Positions 9,527-22,096 of a DNA stretch of 64,000 bases are shown piece after piece. The DNA is from Calocera cornea HHB12733 (lineage: Eukaryota; Basidiomycota; Dacrymycetes; Dacrymycetales; Dacrymycetaceae), in contig KV424048.1 in the NCBI GenBank assembly GCA_001632435.1, forward strand, positions 2,794 to 66,793, read 5' to 3'. The position numbers and the translations under genes were made by a program. A model generated the notes under the pieces. The model did no database searches. It was not told where the DNA came from and saw nothing but the letters and a program-made list of their open reading frames with translations. Position 1 is the stretch's first letter. Each line of letters begins with the position of its first letter.

Positions 9527-10423
9527 AAGACCCAGGAGGGGATCGGATCGATTCTAGTATGGTCTGTGGATATACTCCTCCAGACCTACGGCTTGTATGA
9601 TTCGGAGGATGTGCGAGGCTTGGGACCATGGTGGAAGGGATAACAAGTGGAAGAGAAATAGAAGTGGGATGCTCAGAGACGCCATCGCCTCGAGGAGGAT
9701 GACTGTGAACTCGTTTGTTGTGCCTCCTCGGGGCACGACCATGCCCCCCCCCCCGCCCGGGTGCGGCCGGGGACTTCCTTTGCTGATCGTCCAGCATCGC
9801 TTCCCAGTACTATTAATAATAATATTTGACTTGCCGTTTCCAAGATTGACGAAGTCCCAGTCAAGGGGAGCCCGTCGCGCCCAGCGCGTTCCTTGCAGGT
9901 GCAAGAGCGATCGGGGGCGATCGGACCCTGTCCGCGCTCCGGACGGCAGGGGCGGGAAGCGCTCGCCGCCGGGCTCCGGAGGCGCCCTGTTTACAAACCT
10001 GGGAGGTGCGACAGGTCGAGGGGATTGGGGGCACACGAGCGGCAAGCGTGTGTGCCGGTGGTCGCGCGTCTGTGGAGGGGTGTTTGGCTGGATGAAGTGA
10101 AATGCAATTGCGATGCAGGCCGGGCCGGAGGCGGGACGGCGCCCCGCCAGTCCGTGTGCCGCTCAGACTCGCCCCGGCTCAGGGCCCCCCCAAACTGCTT
10201 CCGTCGGCTCACGGCGCATTCGGGCGACGGGGGATTGAGGGGCAGCAGCGGCCCTCGAACACCCACAGCGCACACACACACACTCCGGGACAGGCGAGCT
10301 GTATGCTCAATATAAGCATGCTCCAGCCTACTAAGGGGCCGGCGAGCTCGCTTCATCCTCCCTCTTAGCCCCCACCATCCCCGTCACCGTCACCGCACAC
10401 CCTCCATCTCCTAATCACTCACC
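9527..10423. other. LEU1 upstream region
   Basis: No gene. It contains a poly-C run near 9747-9759, a very CG-rich block (9870-10260) and a short CA tract at about 10270-10282 just before the TATA box. The long open frames here are chance frames in CG-rich DNA. Confidence 0.4.
10311..10316 (+). promoter_or_regulatory. TATA-like element of LEU1
   Basis: TATAAG lies 113 bp upstream of the LEU1 ATG, after a CA-rich tract. Confidence 0.4.
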
Positions 10424-12798
10424 ATGCCCGAGCCAGTCGCAGGTCCCCGCACCCTCTACGACAAGGTGCGCCCCGCCCCCTTCCCCCACCGTGCCCCGCT
10501 GATAGTCCCCGCAGATCTGGGACAACCACGTCGTGCGCCACACCGACGACGGCACCACCATCCTCTACATCGACAGGCACATCATCCACGAGGTGTCCAC
10601 CCCCCAGGCGTTCGACGGGCTTAACGAGGCCGGCCGCCGCGTCCGCAGGCCCGAGAGCACCCTCGGCACCGTCGACCACAACACGCCCACGGCCAACCGC
10701 GAAAAGTACACGGACGACGAGAGCTTCATCTCCGATGTCGAGGCCAGGCACCAGGTCGTTCTGATGGAGAAGAACTGCCAGGACCACGGCGTCGTCTACT
10801 TCTCCCTCGCCGATAAGCGTCAGGGTATCTGCCATGTGCGTCCCGCCTCGTAATGTATACCGTCCATGTGCTCACACGACCCAGATCGTCGGCCCAGAGC
10901 AGGGCTTCACCCTCCCCGGGTGCACGGTCGTGTGCGGTGACTCGCACACGTCGACGCACGGCGCGTTCGGCGCGATCGCCTTTGGCATCGGGACGACCGA
11001 GGTGCAGCACGTGCTGGCGACGCAGTGCTCGTACCAGCGGCACTCGAAGAACATGAAGATCCAGATCGACGGCACGCTGCACCCGCACGTCTCCTCCAAG
11101 GACGTCATCCTCCACGTGATCGGCGTGATCGGCACCGCGGGCGGGACGGGCCACGCCATCGAGTACTGCGGCACGACCGTCGAGGCTATGACCATGGAGG
11201 CGCGCATGAGCATGTGCAACATGTCCATCGAGGCCGGCGCACGCTGCGGCCTTGTCAAGCCCGACGCGACGACGTACGCGTACATCAAAGGTCGCCCGCT
11301 CGCACCCAAGGGCGCAAAGTGGGACCAGGCAGTCAAGTTCTGGGACTCGCTCGCCTCGGACCCTGATGCGCACTGGGACACAGAGGTCTTCATCAAGGCC
11401 GAGGATATCGCGCCCACCGTCACCTGGGGCACGTCCCCGCAGGAGGTCGCCCCCGTCACCGGTATCGTCCCCTACCCCGCGAACGCGGACACGGAACAGC
11501 GGCAGAAGGCGATGGAGCGGATGCTCGAGTACATGGGCCTCACCGCCGGCACGCCCATCGAGGACATCAAGGTGGACAAGGTGTTCATCGGCTCGTGCAC
11601 AAACTCGCGCATCGAGGACCTCCGCAACGCTGCCGCCGTCGCCAGCGGGCGCAAGGTCGCCCCCGGCGTCTACGCAATGGTCGTCCCCGGCTCGGGCAAC
11701 ATCAAGATACAGGCGGAGAAGGAGGGCCTCGACCGCATCTTCAAGGCGGCGGGCTTTGACTGGCGCGAGGCGGGGTGCTCTATGTGCCTTGCCATGAACG
11801 AGGACAAGCTGCAGCCGGGCGAGCGCTGCGCGTCCACGTCCAACCGCAACTTCGAGGGCCGCCAGGGTGCCGGCGGCCGCACCCACCTCATGAGCCCGGC
11901 CATGGCCGCCGCCGCCGCTATCACGGGGCACATCACGGACGTGCGCAAGCTTCCCCCCGTCCCGCAGGGCAGCGCCGAGCCAAAGGTCGAGATCGGCGAG
12001 CCCCACCCGTTCGCCCCGCTCGCACACCCCTTCTCAGAGGTCGTCGCCGCCGCCGTCAAGGCCGGCAAGCAGGTCCCCGCCCCCGTCCACAAGCACGCCG
12101 ATGCCAAGACCGGCATCCCCAAGTTCGGCGTGGACGGCATCCTCAAGGGCTACGCGGCCCCGATGGACAAGTCCAACGTCGACACTGACCAGGTCCTGCC
12201 CAAGGAGTACCTCAAGAAGATCTCCAAGAAGGGCCTCAAGGAGGGCCTCTTCAAGCCCATGCGCTTCGACGCCCAGACCGGCAAGGAGATCACCGACTTT
12301 GTCCTCAACCGCGCGCCCTACGACCACGCCAAGATCCTCGTCGCCCGCTACAACTTTGGCTGCGGCTCCTCCCGCGAGCACGCGCCCTGGGCGCTCCAGG
12401 ACTTTGGCTTTGGCGCCTTCATCGCCGAGTCGTACGGCGAGATCTTCTACAACAACAGCACAAAGAACGGCCTCCTCCCCGTCGTGCTCCCCAAGGACCA
12501 GGTCGAGCTCTGCATGCAGGACGCCAACGCCGGGCTCGAGCTCTCCATCGACCTCCCGAACCAGGTCGTCATCCGCCCCAACGGCGAAAAGTTCCCCTTC
12601 CAGGTCAACCCCTTCATCAAGCACTGCCTGATCGAGGGGCTCGACGACATCTCCCTCACCCTCATGCACGAGAAGGAGATCGAGGCGTACGAGGAGATCC
12701 GCAAGCAGAGCTACCCCTGGCTCGACGGAAACGGCTACCTCCAGACCGACGAGCTCGGACGCATCCGCGTCCTCCACGAGGGCATCGCCGACTGGTGA
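10424..12798 (+). CDS. LEU1: 3-isopropylmalate dehydratase (fused large and small subunits), leucine biosynthesis
   Basis: Three exons with closing phases: 10424-10465, 10515-10835 and 10885-12798, giving 758 residues, the usual size of the fungal single-chain enzyme. The N-terminal part is the aconitase-type large domain, with the three 4Fe-4S ligands Cys359 (GSCTNSR) and Cys419/Cys422 (GCSMC). The C-terminal part is the LeuD-like swivel domain, with the [15 protein letters not shown] signature. It isomerises 2-isopropylmalate to 3-isopropylmalate in the leucine pathway. Codon use is strongly C-ending, as expected for a highly expressed housekeeping gene. The first intron lies right after 14 codons; the donors are canonical GT. 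No sign of damage. Confidence 0.97.
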
Positions 12799-13274
12799 TC
12801 ACCCGCGTTGTTCTGGTTGAAGCGTACAATACCATTATTGTTGTTTGGTTTAGATCTCTCTGGCAATTAGGCAATCCAATGATTATGCAGCATGTTCGAA
12901 GTCATCCTTGTCCGTTTTGCAGTGTCGGCATTGCCGGCCTCTGGGGGATTCCTCACGGTCCAGGTCCTCGGCATGATTTCTCGCTAAGACGGGCCTGCGT
13001 ACACACACCACTCGTTGGTCACTTCACTTGCGCGTTTCCGTGGTGCGGTCTTGACGGCATCAATCCAGCCGAGGCATGTAAGGGTTTCTTAACCAGAGGT
13101 AAATGGTGAGGTACCAATAAGTACCCATTATATAACGATCCAACTATCGAGATTACTAGGCCAACTATGTATGTATGGGCAGCGAAACGTTCCTGAGAAA
13201 GGCTTTCGACACTCGGCGGAGCTCTAAACCATGCGGCCAGTTTCCTTGGCATTGAAATAAGGTGCCGGCATCGC

Positions 13275-15256
13275 TCAAGGCACGTAGCGGAAGTTGGGCG
13301 CATAGTCGGCGAGCTCCGAAGTGTCGACCTCGGCATTGGGATCGACCTTGCCGTACACGCGGTCCCTGCGGGCATTCTCGTAGTAGATGTAGACCTACAT
13401 GTGGAATGAGAATAACGTTTCGAGCGAAGAGACGAGTACTCACGCTGAGGACAATGGCGACAACGGTTGAGAAGTAGAAGAGACCGCAGGTGACCGCGAA
13501 GCCTCGGATGAAGCGGGGCGCATCAGTGTTGGCTACATATGAGACATCAGCGGCCAGAGATAGGAATCAGTACAACAATGAAGCTCACGGTAGATGTAAG
13601 ACCCCAGGATGGAACCGCACTGGCCGATGGACTGCCAGATGGGAATCCCCATAGCGCGCTTGGACTCGGAGCCTGGCCTTTAAATGAGTACATTTCGATG
13701 AAACAGTCGAAAAAACGCACCCATGTTGAAAGGATACCAGGCTATTGCAATGCCAATGCAAGTGTATGTGCCCATGGTCACAAGGAAAGTGGCCGCATAG
13801 CGAGCGGCAACGTTGGCTGTCGGTGCAACACAGAGAATGCTGGAGAGACGAGATGAGTCAGAGTGCTAGAGTACAGCGAATAAGACTGACAGATAGCCAG
13901 TACCACCGATCGCAGTGAAGGCGATCATGATGATGCCGCGGTTGTAGTAACGGTCTAGAGGGCCCTCCGTCAGTTCTTGTTCGCACCTGCGCTGAGAGAC
14001 TCAACTAACCGGACACGAAGCTCATGACGCAAAGCGAAATACCGCCAAGGGCGTAGGGAGGAACGGTCAGGAGCTGTGCGTTGGCCGCAGAGTAGCCCAT
14101 CTGATTGATGATGGTCGGCAGAAAAGACCCGAGAGCGGACAGGGCGCAGTTGGTGCCGAAGTACGTGATACCGGCGCAGTAGATCTTCCAGTCGTAAAGC
14201 CCCATGCGAACGTGCGCCCAGGAAAGAGTACGAGCGACTTCCGGAGTACCACCACGCTTCATACGGGCAATGGCTAGAGCGCGCTCCGCTTCGGTGAGCT
14301 TCTTGGACTCCTCGGGCCGATCAGGAAGAATCCAGGGGATGGCGGCACCAATCAGCATGGCAGGTACGCCCTCAATGATGAAGAGGAACCGCCACGCGCT
14401 GAACTTGTAATGGATGTGCTGAACGCCATATGCCAGGAGGCCACCGAAAGCACCGGCCACGGAGGCTGTGGCCCACCAGATACCGATACGCCTGCCGATC
14501 TCCTCACGAGTGTAGAAGTAGGCTACAAAATCGCATTAGATGTTTGGTGAAACAGGAACGGAATGAAGGCTACTGACTGAAATACGCAGCGATATTAGGG
14601 CCGAACATGGACTCGAAGAAGCCGATCGTGAAACGGCACATGAAAATTGAGCCGAAGTTGAACGCCGTAGCCTGGAGCAAGCTAACCAGGCCCCAGCCGA
14701 AGCAAGCAGCAGCAATCCAGTAATGCTGCTTGAACTTCTTCGCGTAGATTGTAGTAGGGTACTGGAAGATGACATAGGCACTGATCAAAGAGACTCAGCC
14801 TTTTTGTACACCTCAAAGCTGAGAATAGCTTACAAGTAGAAGGCGGCGCTGAGCCATGCAAAGAGCTGACCAGAGGCATCACCGCCCAGAAGATCCTGAG
14901 GAAGACCTTGCAGACGAGCATTTCCCTGTTGTCCAGGATGTGAGCAAGATTGCGGTTACGCTACATGCTACTAAGACACGCACAATATTACCGCGATCCA
15001 GATATGCAAACAAGTAGATACCCATGAGGGTTGGAACAATCATATAGTCCAGCTGATGAATCTGTGAGCTACTGTATGACCTTATCGCTACCATTGCAAT
15101 ACTTACCTTGCGAACAAGCTTCTTCTCGAAGGCCGGGTCTGTCGGATACCCTGGCCCATCCTGGGGAGCGTGGTCTTTGAATTCGACATCGGAGTGCTTC
15201 TCGACATCAGGTGCAGAGTCGGTAGCTTGAAGCTCCTTCTCGGGTGTACTCGACAT
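13275..15256 (-). CDS. MFS permease of the allantoate/nicotinate (Dal5, ACS) family, copy A
   Basis: Ten exons were read on the minus strand (15256-15107, 15052-14984, 14925-14834, 14780-14578, 14522-14010, 13954-13891, 13839-13721, 13672-13589, 13532-13444, 13394-13275). All phases close, giving 500 residues, normal for the family. Twelve hydrophobic segments are expected; family blocks include LDRGNI then GNARLQG after TM1, GFFESMFGPN, the LPDRPEE loop, and SESKRAMGIPIWQSIGQCGSILG. The C-terminus has the VYIYYENARRD...YGKVD motif shared with copies at 26866 and 32709. It is a plasma-membrane proton symporter for small organic anions; the substrate cannot be read. The ATG at 15256 is preferred because upstream codons in frame include no ATG. 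Confidence 0.93.
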
Positions 15257-16621
15257 CTTGGTGAGAGCGAGCTGCACAAGCGATTGGAGTTGGAAGGAGT
15301 TACAGGGGCTGATCGGGCTTCCCTAAAGAAGGAAGAGAAGGGGAGAAGGCTGAATTGGACGCTTTAATAGAAGGCTTTCGTTCCTGGATGGTGAAAGCCA
15401 CCTGCGGCGGCCCGTCGTCAAACCCGGACCGTGAACATTGGCCCTCCACAGCGCCCAACTCTTGTTGGTCAGGCGGGGCTGCTAAGACACAGCGCCTCCG
15501 CTATGCGGGGAGGGGGGACCTTGATTGGGTTCGCGGTCCCATTTGGATTTTGCATTGCCGCCCAAACAGCCCCGCGCGACGGTCTCGATTGGAACAGTTG
15601 CGCCTCCCCACGGGGCCCCCGACACTTGATGCTTCCGTGGAGGGCGGCGGGCCGTCCAAGGAGCCGGCCCGCGTCATCCCGCCGCCGGTGGAATGTGGGA
15701 CCCCTGTGGATGCAGAGGCGGGCACTGGAATTTGTACCGCAGTGCTGCCGCTTCCCGCCCTTCCAAGCTTACCGAGTTGAAAATTATCTCGGCACCAAGG
15801 AATCCATCGATTTAAAATTAGTATCAAAGTCTGGTCTCAGACCAAATTCACTTGGCAATGGTCTGGCTTATCTGCCCGGGATGCTAAGAAGATGCCCTCG
15901 TATAAGAAGGTGCCTCTAAGCAATCTGGACGAGTTCTGCCTCGAAGGTTTAGTGTCTTTCAGCACATTCGTTTTTTGACTTGGTGACAGACCAGGTGGGG
16001 TACCCCAGTCACCGCAGTTGGCCCTGAATCCGTTCAATTTGAAGCTGTGGAAGACTCGCTCGTGATCTAAATTCCCGTTGTCACAGTGCCTCAGCAGGGT
16101 GGAAGTAAGACAATAGTACAGCGATTTCCATTAAGTTAACTACCTTCTAAGCTCGTCTTTTGGCATACTCCATTGCGCCTCCAAACCCACCCCTCAAGAG
16201 CATATATTCTTCCTCTAGTCTTGGCTCGTAAAGTTGTGGCCTTGTTGTGTTCGTCGTTTTCGCGGGCAGACCACGACACCAACAAATAATTGATGCTCTT
16301 CCACATATGTTAGGTCGGAGCCCACTGCGTTCACGACATCGGATGTACTATGTCAGTTCCGGGGCATATTGAGTGAGTCTGGAAGCTGTCTCGTCCCCAA
16401 ACCGATCTGGACAGCAAGCCGGTGCAGTGGTCCCATATCTTGACAGTTGATGCTGTTTTGTGAGACTGTCAACTCGGCCCTGCGGCTTGGCCGGACCGGT
16501 GGCGGCACTAGACTCCAGCATTGGGATACCCTGGCCACCTCGCGCAGTTTGTTGTTCATCTCCCCTCACTTGTTGAACCTGCGGGCCCCCGATGACTACA
16601 GGTATCAGCGCTGTCCTGCAT
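15257..16621. other. intergenic region upstream of MFS A
   Basis: No gene. The first 500 bp are CG-rich (promoter of the minus-strand permease). The rest is of mixed composition, with no RNA gene or repeat that I recognise. Confidence 0.4.
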
Positions 16622-17189
16622 TTGGGGTGAGTTCGGTTTGGTTTGGTTCGGTTTGGTTCGGTCTGGTTTTGTTCAGAGGGGTTCCTCTTTCCTCCCTGGG
16701 GTTGGTTCTGGATCAGTTCTGGTTTGGTCCTGGTTTGGTTCAGGTTCAGAGCCGGTCCGGAACCGGTTCTATCGGCGTCGACCGTTTACACCGTAGATGT
16801 CCAGAACATTCAATGTTGATCATACCAACAAATTGCCCAAGCTCACACCTTAGCGACCATGCAGCTCATGATATACACAGAATTACAATACTCCGTAGAG
16901 TAAGAAACACACGATGCTAGGTCAATGAACAAACAGCGCTGATTTGCAAAGAAGGATCTGCTTCTGAATAATCTTTTTCTATTTGTTCAGAACTGGTTCT
17001 GGAATCAGTTCTCATAACTGGTGCAGAACGGTTCAGAGCCCTACCTACATATGTGAGAGTTCCACTTCAAGTTCAGTTCGAGGTCAATTCCAGTTCGGTT
17101 CCAGTTCGGTTCCAGTTCGGTTCCAGTACCAGAACCAGAACCGAGAACCGCGGTCTTATGGTCCGGTTCGGAACCACCTCCATCCCGTA
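16622..17189. repeat. TA-flanked TIR repeat, copy 2
   Basis: The left end, GGGGTGAGTTCGG followed by repeated TTTGGTTCGG units, and the right end, AGAACCGCGGTC...GGTTCGGAACC...CATCCC at about 17186, match copies 1 and 3. It is longer than the others because of an internal array of four CCAGTTCGGTT units (17092-17126). Non-coding. Confidence 0.72.
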
Positions 17190-18025
17190 CCAGTGAGGAA
17201 GAACAGGAAGAGGTGAGCGATGTAGCCAGCTCTTGCCCCTGGGTGGACGAGTTGGGATGGAAAGCGGCCATCCGAAACTGTCGTAGGCAGGAATGAACAT
17301 GGCTCTGCAAGTCACATGAGCAGACTGTACGTACCATACCGTGTGCGGCCATGTCCGGGCCGATCCAGTGCCGCTCAGTATGGCTGCGTTGCCGTGGCAC
17401 GTACTGAAGAAGACAAAGGGTATGACCCCGATGGAAGACATGTAAGGAAGATAAGGCATTGAGTACAGTAGGAGCTTGTCCTCGTCACCGTCTCATCAGC
17501 GACTGATGAATCACCTCTTCTTTGATGGGAGTTGCCGTGCGGTTTCCGTGGAATCCGCGCGATCCTCTACTTACAATCTCAGATATGCGTCACTGGAGAG
17601 TACGTCGACCGTGTCCCGCTGAGCGTGCAAGCGAGCCGGAGAAGAACCTGATCGGCTGCGGGGAAACGATGGTCCGTGCTCTCGTCCAATCAAGGTGAGA
17701 ACATATTCTTCAAAGCGGCGAACGCCTCGGGGCGAAGCACAGTGGAAGGGGAGCGCGGGAGCAGTGAGTTTGCGAGTGGCTGAGCGACGTGACGCACGTG
17801 ATGACGTCAGGCGCGTGGGCGGCTTCTTCCTCTCGCACCGCGATCTCGCGCCGCCTGCAAGCAGACGAACGGTTGGAGACGGCGGCTCGTGGTGGGCCCG
17901 ATTGGAAGAGGTCTGGGCGAGGATGACGACCCCGTGGTGTCGTGGGTCCGTGCATCCGCCCCGCGATCGGCGAGCGCACCATGCACCGGCGGGACGCATT
18001 TCGTGAGTGCACATCGACCTGCTGC

Positions 18026-18032
18026 TATAAAG
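18026..18032 (+). promoter_or_regulatory. TATA box of the catalase gene
   Basis: TATAAAG lies 41 bp before the ATG; a second TATATAA at 18050-18056 is too close to the ATG to be the main element. The 830 bp upstream contain no gene. Confidence 0.45.
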
Positions 18033-18066
18033 AGCGTCATACGCAGGCATATATAACGTGCCACCT

Positions 18067-20344
18067 ATGGAACGCCCCTCAAAGCGCCCACGCATCACCC
18101 CCCAACCCGAACAGCCTACCCACACAGACGTCGAGATGACTTCCACCGCAGAGAAGGTGCTCAACACCGGTGCGCCCCTACCCTGGCCTGCCACATATAT
18201 GCGTCTGAACTCACCCACTCCACGCAGCCGTCGATTATGCGACAGGCGCCAACGCAAAGGGCCGTCAACTGTCCAACTACACCCAGGTCGTCGAGAGTGG
18301 ATGCCCGATCATGTCCTACTTCGGTGTCGCACAGGCGGACACGGACAGCTCGCTCAAGGCGGGCCCGCGCGGGCCGACTCTGCTCGAGGACTACCATTTT
18401 CGTGAGAAGATCTCCCACTTTGACCACGAGCGCATCCCAGAGCGCGTCGTCCATGCGCGCGGGGCCGCGTACCACGGCGACTTTGTCCTGCACACACCTA
18501 TCCCCGAGTACACCAACGCCGCGGTGTTGAACGACACCGGCCGGCGCACGCCAGTCTTCCTGCGCTTCTCAACCGTCGCCGGTTCGCGCGGCAGCGCCGA
18601 CACGGTGCGCGATGTGCGCGGGTTCGCCGTGCGGTTTTACACCGAGGAGGGCAACTGGGATATCGTGGGCAACAACATCCCGGTGTTCTTCATCCAGGAC
18701 GCGATCAAGTTCCCCGACGTCATCCACGCTGTCAAGCCGGAGCCGCACAACGAGATCCCGCAGGCGCAGACGGCGCACGACAACGCGTGGGACTTCTTCT
18801 CCCTCACCCCCGAGACGGCGCACATGATGCTCTGGACGATGTCGGACCGCGCGATCCCGCGCTCGTACGCGATGATGAACGGCTTCGGCGTGCACGCCTT
18901 CGTCTTCGTCAACGCCGAGGGCAAGCGCAGCTTTGTCAAGTTCCACTGGAAGCCAAAGCTTGGCGTGCACTCGCTCGTCTGGGACGAGGCGCTCAAGCTC
19001 GCCGGCCAGGACCCGGACTTCCACCGCCGCGACCTGTACGACGCGATCGAGGCTGGCAACTACCCAGAGTGGGAATTTGGCGTGCAGGTCGTGCCGGAGG
19101 AGAACGAGCACGACTTTGACTTTGACCTGCTCGATGCTACCAAGCTGATCCCCGAGGATCTCGTGCCCGTAAAGTACATCGGCACCCTCACCCTCAACCG
19201 CAACGTCACCGAGTACTTCCCCGAGACGGAGCAGGTCGCCTTCTGCACGCAGCACATTGTGCCAGGCATCGACTTTTCGAACGACCCCCTGCTGCAGGGG
19301 CGCAATTTTTCCTACTTTGACACGCAGATCTCGCGCCTCGGCGGGCCGAACTTCAACCAGATTCCGATCAACATGCCGCTTTGCCCGGTGTTCAACAACC
19401 AGCGCGACGCGATGCACCGCATGCCCATCACTAAGGGCGCGAACTACTTCCCGAACAGGTTCGACGCGCCCCACCCGGTCCCGCCAGCCAAGGGCGGCTT
19501 CGTCCCCAAGGCGCTGCCAGTGCACGGCGTCACGACCCGCGCGCGGGGCGAAAAGTTCTCCGACTATCTCAGCCAGGCCCAGCTCTTCTACAACTCGATG
19601 AGCGACATCGAGAAGACGCACATGGTCTCGGCCTTCTCCTTCGAGCTCGGCAAGGTCGAGGACACGGGCATCCACAAGCGCATCGTCGAGCGGCTGAACG
19701 AGATCGACCACTCGCTCGCGGCCCAGGTCGCGGCCAACATCGGCCAGGCCACACCGCCCAACACGACCAAGAACCACGGCAAGCGGAGCGCGTTCCTCTC
19801 GCAGATCAACGGCAAGGCGCAGACGTTCACGGCCCAGGGGCGTAAGGTCGGGATCTTCGTGCAGGATGAGTTCGATACCGCTCCGGTGCTCGCGCTCCAG
19901 CTCGCACTCAAGGCTGCTGGAACACTGGCGATGATCGTCGGCCCGCGCAAGGGCACCGTCAAGTCGGGCGCGACGTCCCTCTCCACACAGTTCACCTTCG
20001 AGACGTGCCGCTCGACACACTTTGACGCCATCTACGTCGCGGGCGGGTCGGGCGAGGCGTACGCCAAGGGGCTGAGCAGCGGCCGGCTGGTCCACGCAGT
20101 GCGCGAAGCGTACATGCACCAGAAGCCCATCGCCGTCTCCGGCTCGGCCGTCGAGTGGCTCCAGCGCATCGCCCTTCCGAGCGAGATCTCGCCTGCCATC
20201 TCGGGCCAGGGCAAGGTCGAGGTCGAGAAGGGCGTCGTCCTCCTCGAGGGCACGGTGGAGAGCCCGCAGTTCGCGACGACGATCATCGACCTGCTCGCGA
20301 TGCACCGGGTGTGGGAGCGGGACGTGAGTCAGATCGCTGCTTAA
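18067..20344 (+). CDS. large-subunit (clade 2) catalase
   Basis: Two exons, 18067-18169 and 18228-20344, with closing phases; 739 residues, the usual length of large fungal catalases. It decomposes hydrogen peroxide with a haem group. The distal His (His110, in RVVHARG), the distal Asn in VGNNIPVFF and the haem-ligating Tyr in FSYFDTQ are present. After the catalase core, a C-terminal DJ-1/PfpI-like domain ([13 protein letters not shown]... and [13 protein letters not shown]) marks clade 2. The N-terminus carries a basic KRPR stretch and no secretion signal, so an intracellular location is likely. C-ending codons predominate, as in LEU1. Confidence 0.96.
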
Positions 20345-20675
20345 GCCTTTGCTATGCAGGGAAACCGGGACGGGCAAAAGCACTTTGTAGCACAACGATT
20401 CCTGACTGTAGCATACGATAATATGACATGCAATGATCGGCATCCGCACGAGGCCCTTGGCGCCGTGGGGGTGTGTGTCGAATCGGACCGCTGGCGGAGG
20501 GACGATTGAGCAGCGATTTCATCAACACCGCCCCCATCCCATCCATCGGGAGCGCCCGATCATCACCTCATTGGACCAGCGTTGACATTTCCCAATTATT
20601 TCACACGAGCCGAACGAAGCACTCTCGGATGTCTATTTCGTGGTATATCCTTGTACATACATACGCAGAAATTCG

Positions 20676-20701
20676 CCGGGGGTTCGATCCCCGGCCGACC
20701 A
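20676..20701 (+). other. tRNA 3'-half-like remnant (T-arm with B-box)
   Basis: A perfect T-arm (stem CCGGG/CCCGG around a GTTCGATC-type loop, with the B-box GGTTCGATCC) is followed by CGACCA, which looks like an acceptor 3' strand. No matching 5' acceptor strand (TGGTCGG-like), D-arm or anticodon arm was found in the 200 bp upstream, so this is not an intact tRNA gene. It may be a tRNA remnant or the scar of a tRNA-derived element. Confidence 0.35.
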
Positions 20702-20869
20702 TGTACGCAGACAAACTCCCTCCCGACGTCGTTGTTGCACTAGAAAGAGCTATCGAAAGAAGGCAAGAAAACCACTTGGATTGGATTGGATGTGAGTCAT
20801 AAGCCCGTGAACCATTCACCGCGACCGCGACCGCGCTCAGCCGGGAAGAAGGCGGGGAGGAGGAGGCAG

Positions 20870-22096
20870 TTAAGCACCGTTCACCGCATGGCCGTTGGCG
20901 GCCTTCCTGCCTGCCGTGAGCTGCTTCTCGAGGGCGAGGATAGGCGCGAGCTGCTCCTCGAGCGCGGGCCCTCCGGCAGGGTCGAACGCCGGGAGGGGCT
21001 TGCGCGGGATGCCCCCGTACCCGCGCAGCTTGGCCAGCATGTACTTGGTCCCGCCAATGCCGGTCGCGGCGAGCGCGCCGTCCGCGGCGGCGACGATGTC
21101 CTGGAGCTCCTGGGCGGCGCTGGTGAGGGACGTGTCCGCGCCGCTCGCGGCGGCGACGCTGGCCTTGTACAGCTCGGCAATGACGCTCGGGGCGACGTTG
21201 CCCAGGCCGGTGATGCAGCCCGTGGCGCGGCCGAGGATGGAGGGGAAGAGGAAGTCCGAGTAGCCCGAGCCGATCCAGAAGGGCACGTCGGGGCCCGCGC
21301 TGCGCGGGTACTGCTTCATCCACCCCGGCTGCGTCGTGACCGTGCTGATGCGCGCGAGCTTGCCCATGTTCGCGCACGTCAGCTTGGCCCCGCAGATGTT
21401 CGGGTTCGCCGCCGCGAGCTCGAGGATCGTCGTGCTGTCCAGGTCGATCCCGGCGGCGGCGACGGGGTCTGGACATGGCCGTCAGACGCTGCTTCTTCTG
21501 CGCAGGGATAGGGGACAGAACGCACAGTTGTAGATCATCACGGGGATGGGCGAGCCAGCGGCGACATCGGTAAAGTGCTGCTTGAGCGCGGCCTTGTTCC
21601 CGATGAGCCCGCTCGCAAAGGGCGTGCTGAGGAGGGCGATGACGGCGTCCGCGCCGGCCTCGGCCGCCTCCTTGGCGAACTGGATCGTCTCGCGCGTGCT
21701 GGCCGTCGACGCGCCGGTGACGATGACGGTGTCGGTGTGGCCCGCGGCGTCGAGCGCCTCGCGCGCGGCTTTGACGAGGGCGGCGCGCTCTGGGTGGGTC
21801 AGGTGGGCGGCTGGAGCGAGCGAGCGAGGGAGCGGGGCAGGTCAGGCGGGGTCAAGCGGGGAGAGAGGGAAAGAGGGGCGCACCCTCGCCGTTCGTCCCG
21901 GCGATGACGATGTCCATGCCGCCGTCTGCGACCCAGAGGACGTGCTTGACGAAGCTGGGGATGTCGAGGTCCTGCCCGAGCACGGTCAGGTCAGCATGAT
22001 GCTCCGGGTGGGGTTGTGAGGGCGCACCTCGTTCTGGTCGAAGAATGTGACGACGGGGCAGTAGGCGCCAGCGCGCACGGGGCGGACGGTCGGCAT
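20870..22096 (-). CDS. DHDPS/NAL-family class I aldolase, similar to fungal L-2-keto-3-deoxygalactonate aldolase
   Basis: Four exons on the minus strand (22096-22028, 21971-21884, 21810-21526, 21468-20870); phases close to 346 residues. The TIM-barrel markers are present: GTNGE near residue 50, the IYNYP turn with its Tyr near residue 147, and the Schiff-base Lys in GAKLTC. These fit the dihydrodipicolinate synthase superfamily. As lysine is made by the aminoadipate route in fungi, a catabolic role is expected. LGA1/GAAC-type aldolases split a 2-keto-3-deoxy sugar acid to pyruvate and an aldehyde; proline-derived keto acids or other substrates are possible. The gene is divergent from cyclase A with 955 bp between them. 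Confidence 0.85.

Noticed and set aside
10726..12777. Long minus-strand frames (up to 433 codons) opposite LEU1
   Set aside because: They are mirror frames created by the strong C-ending codon bias of LEU1; their residues are low-complexity Val/Ala/Gly/Arg.
18569..20449. 626-codon minus-strand frame opposite the catalase
   Set aside because: Same antisense effect of biased codons; no domain, and rich in Arg, Val, Leu and Asp.
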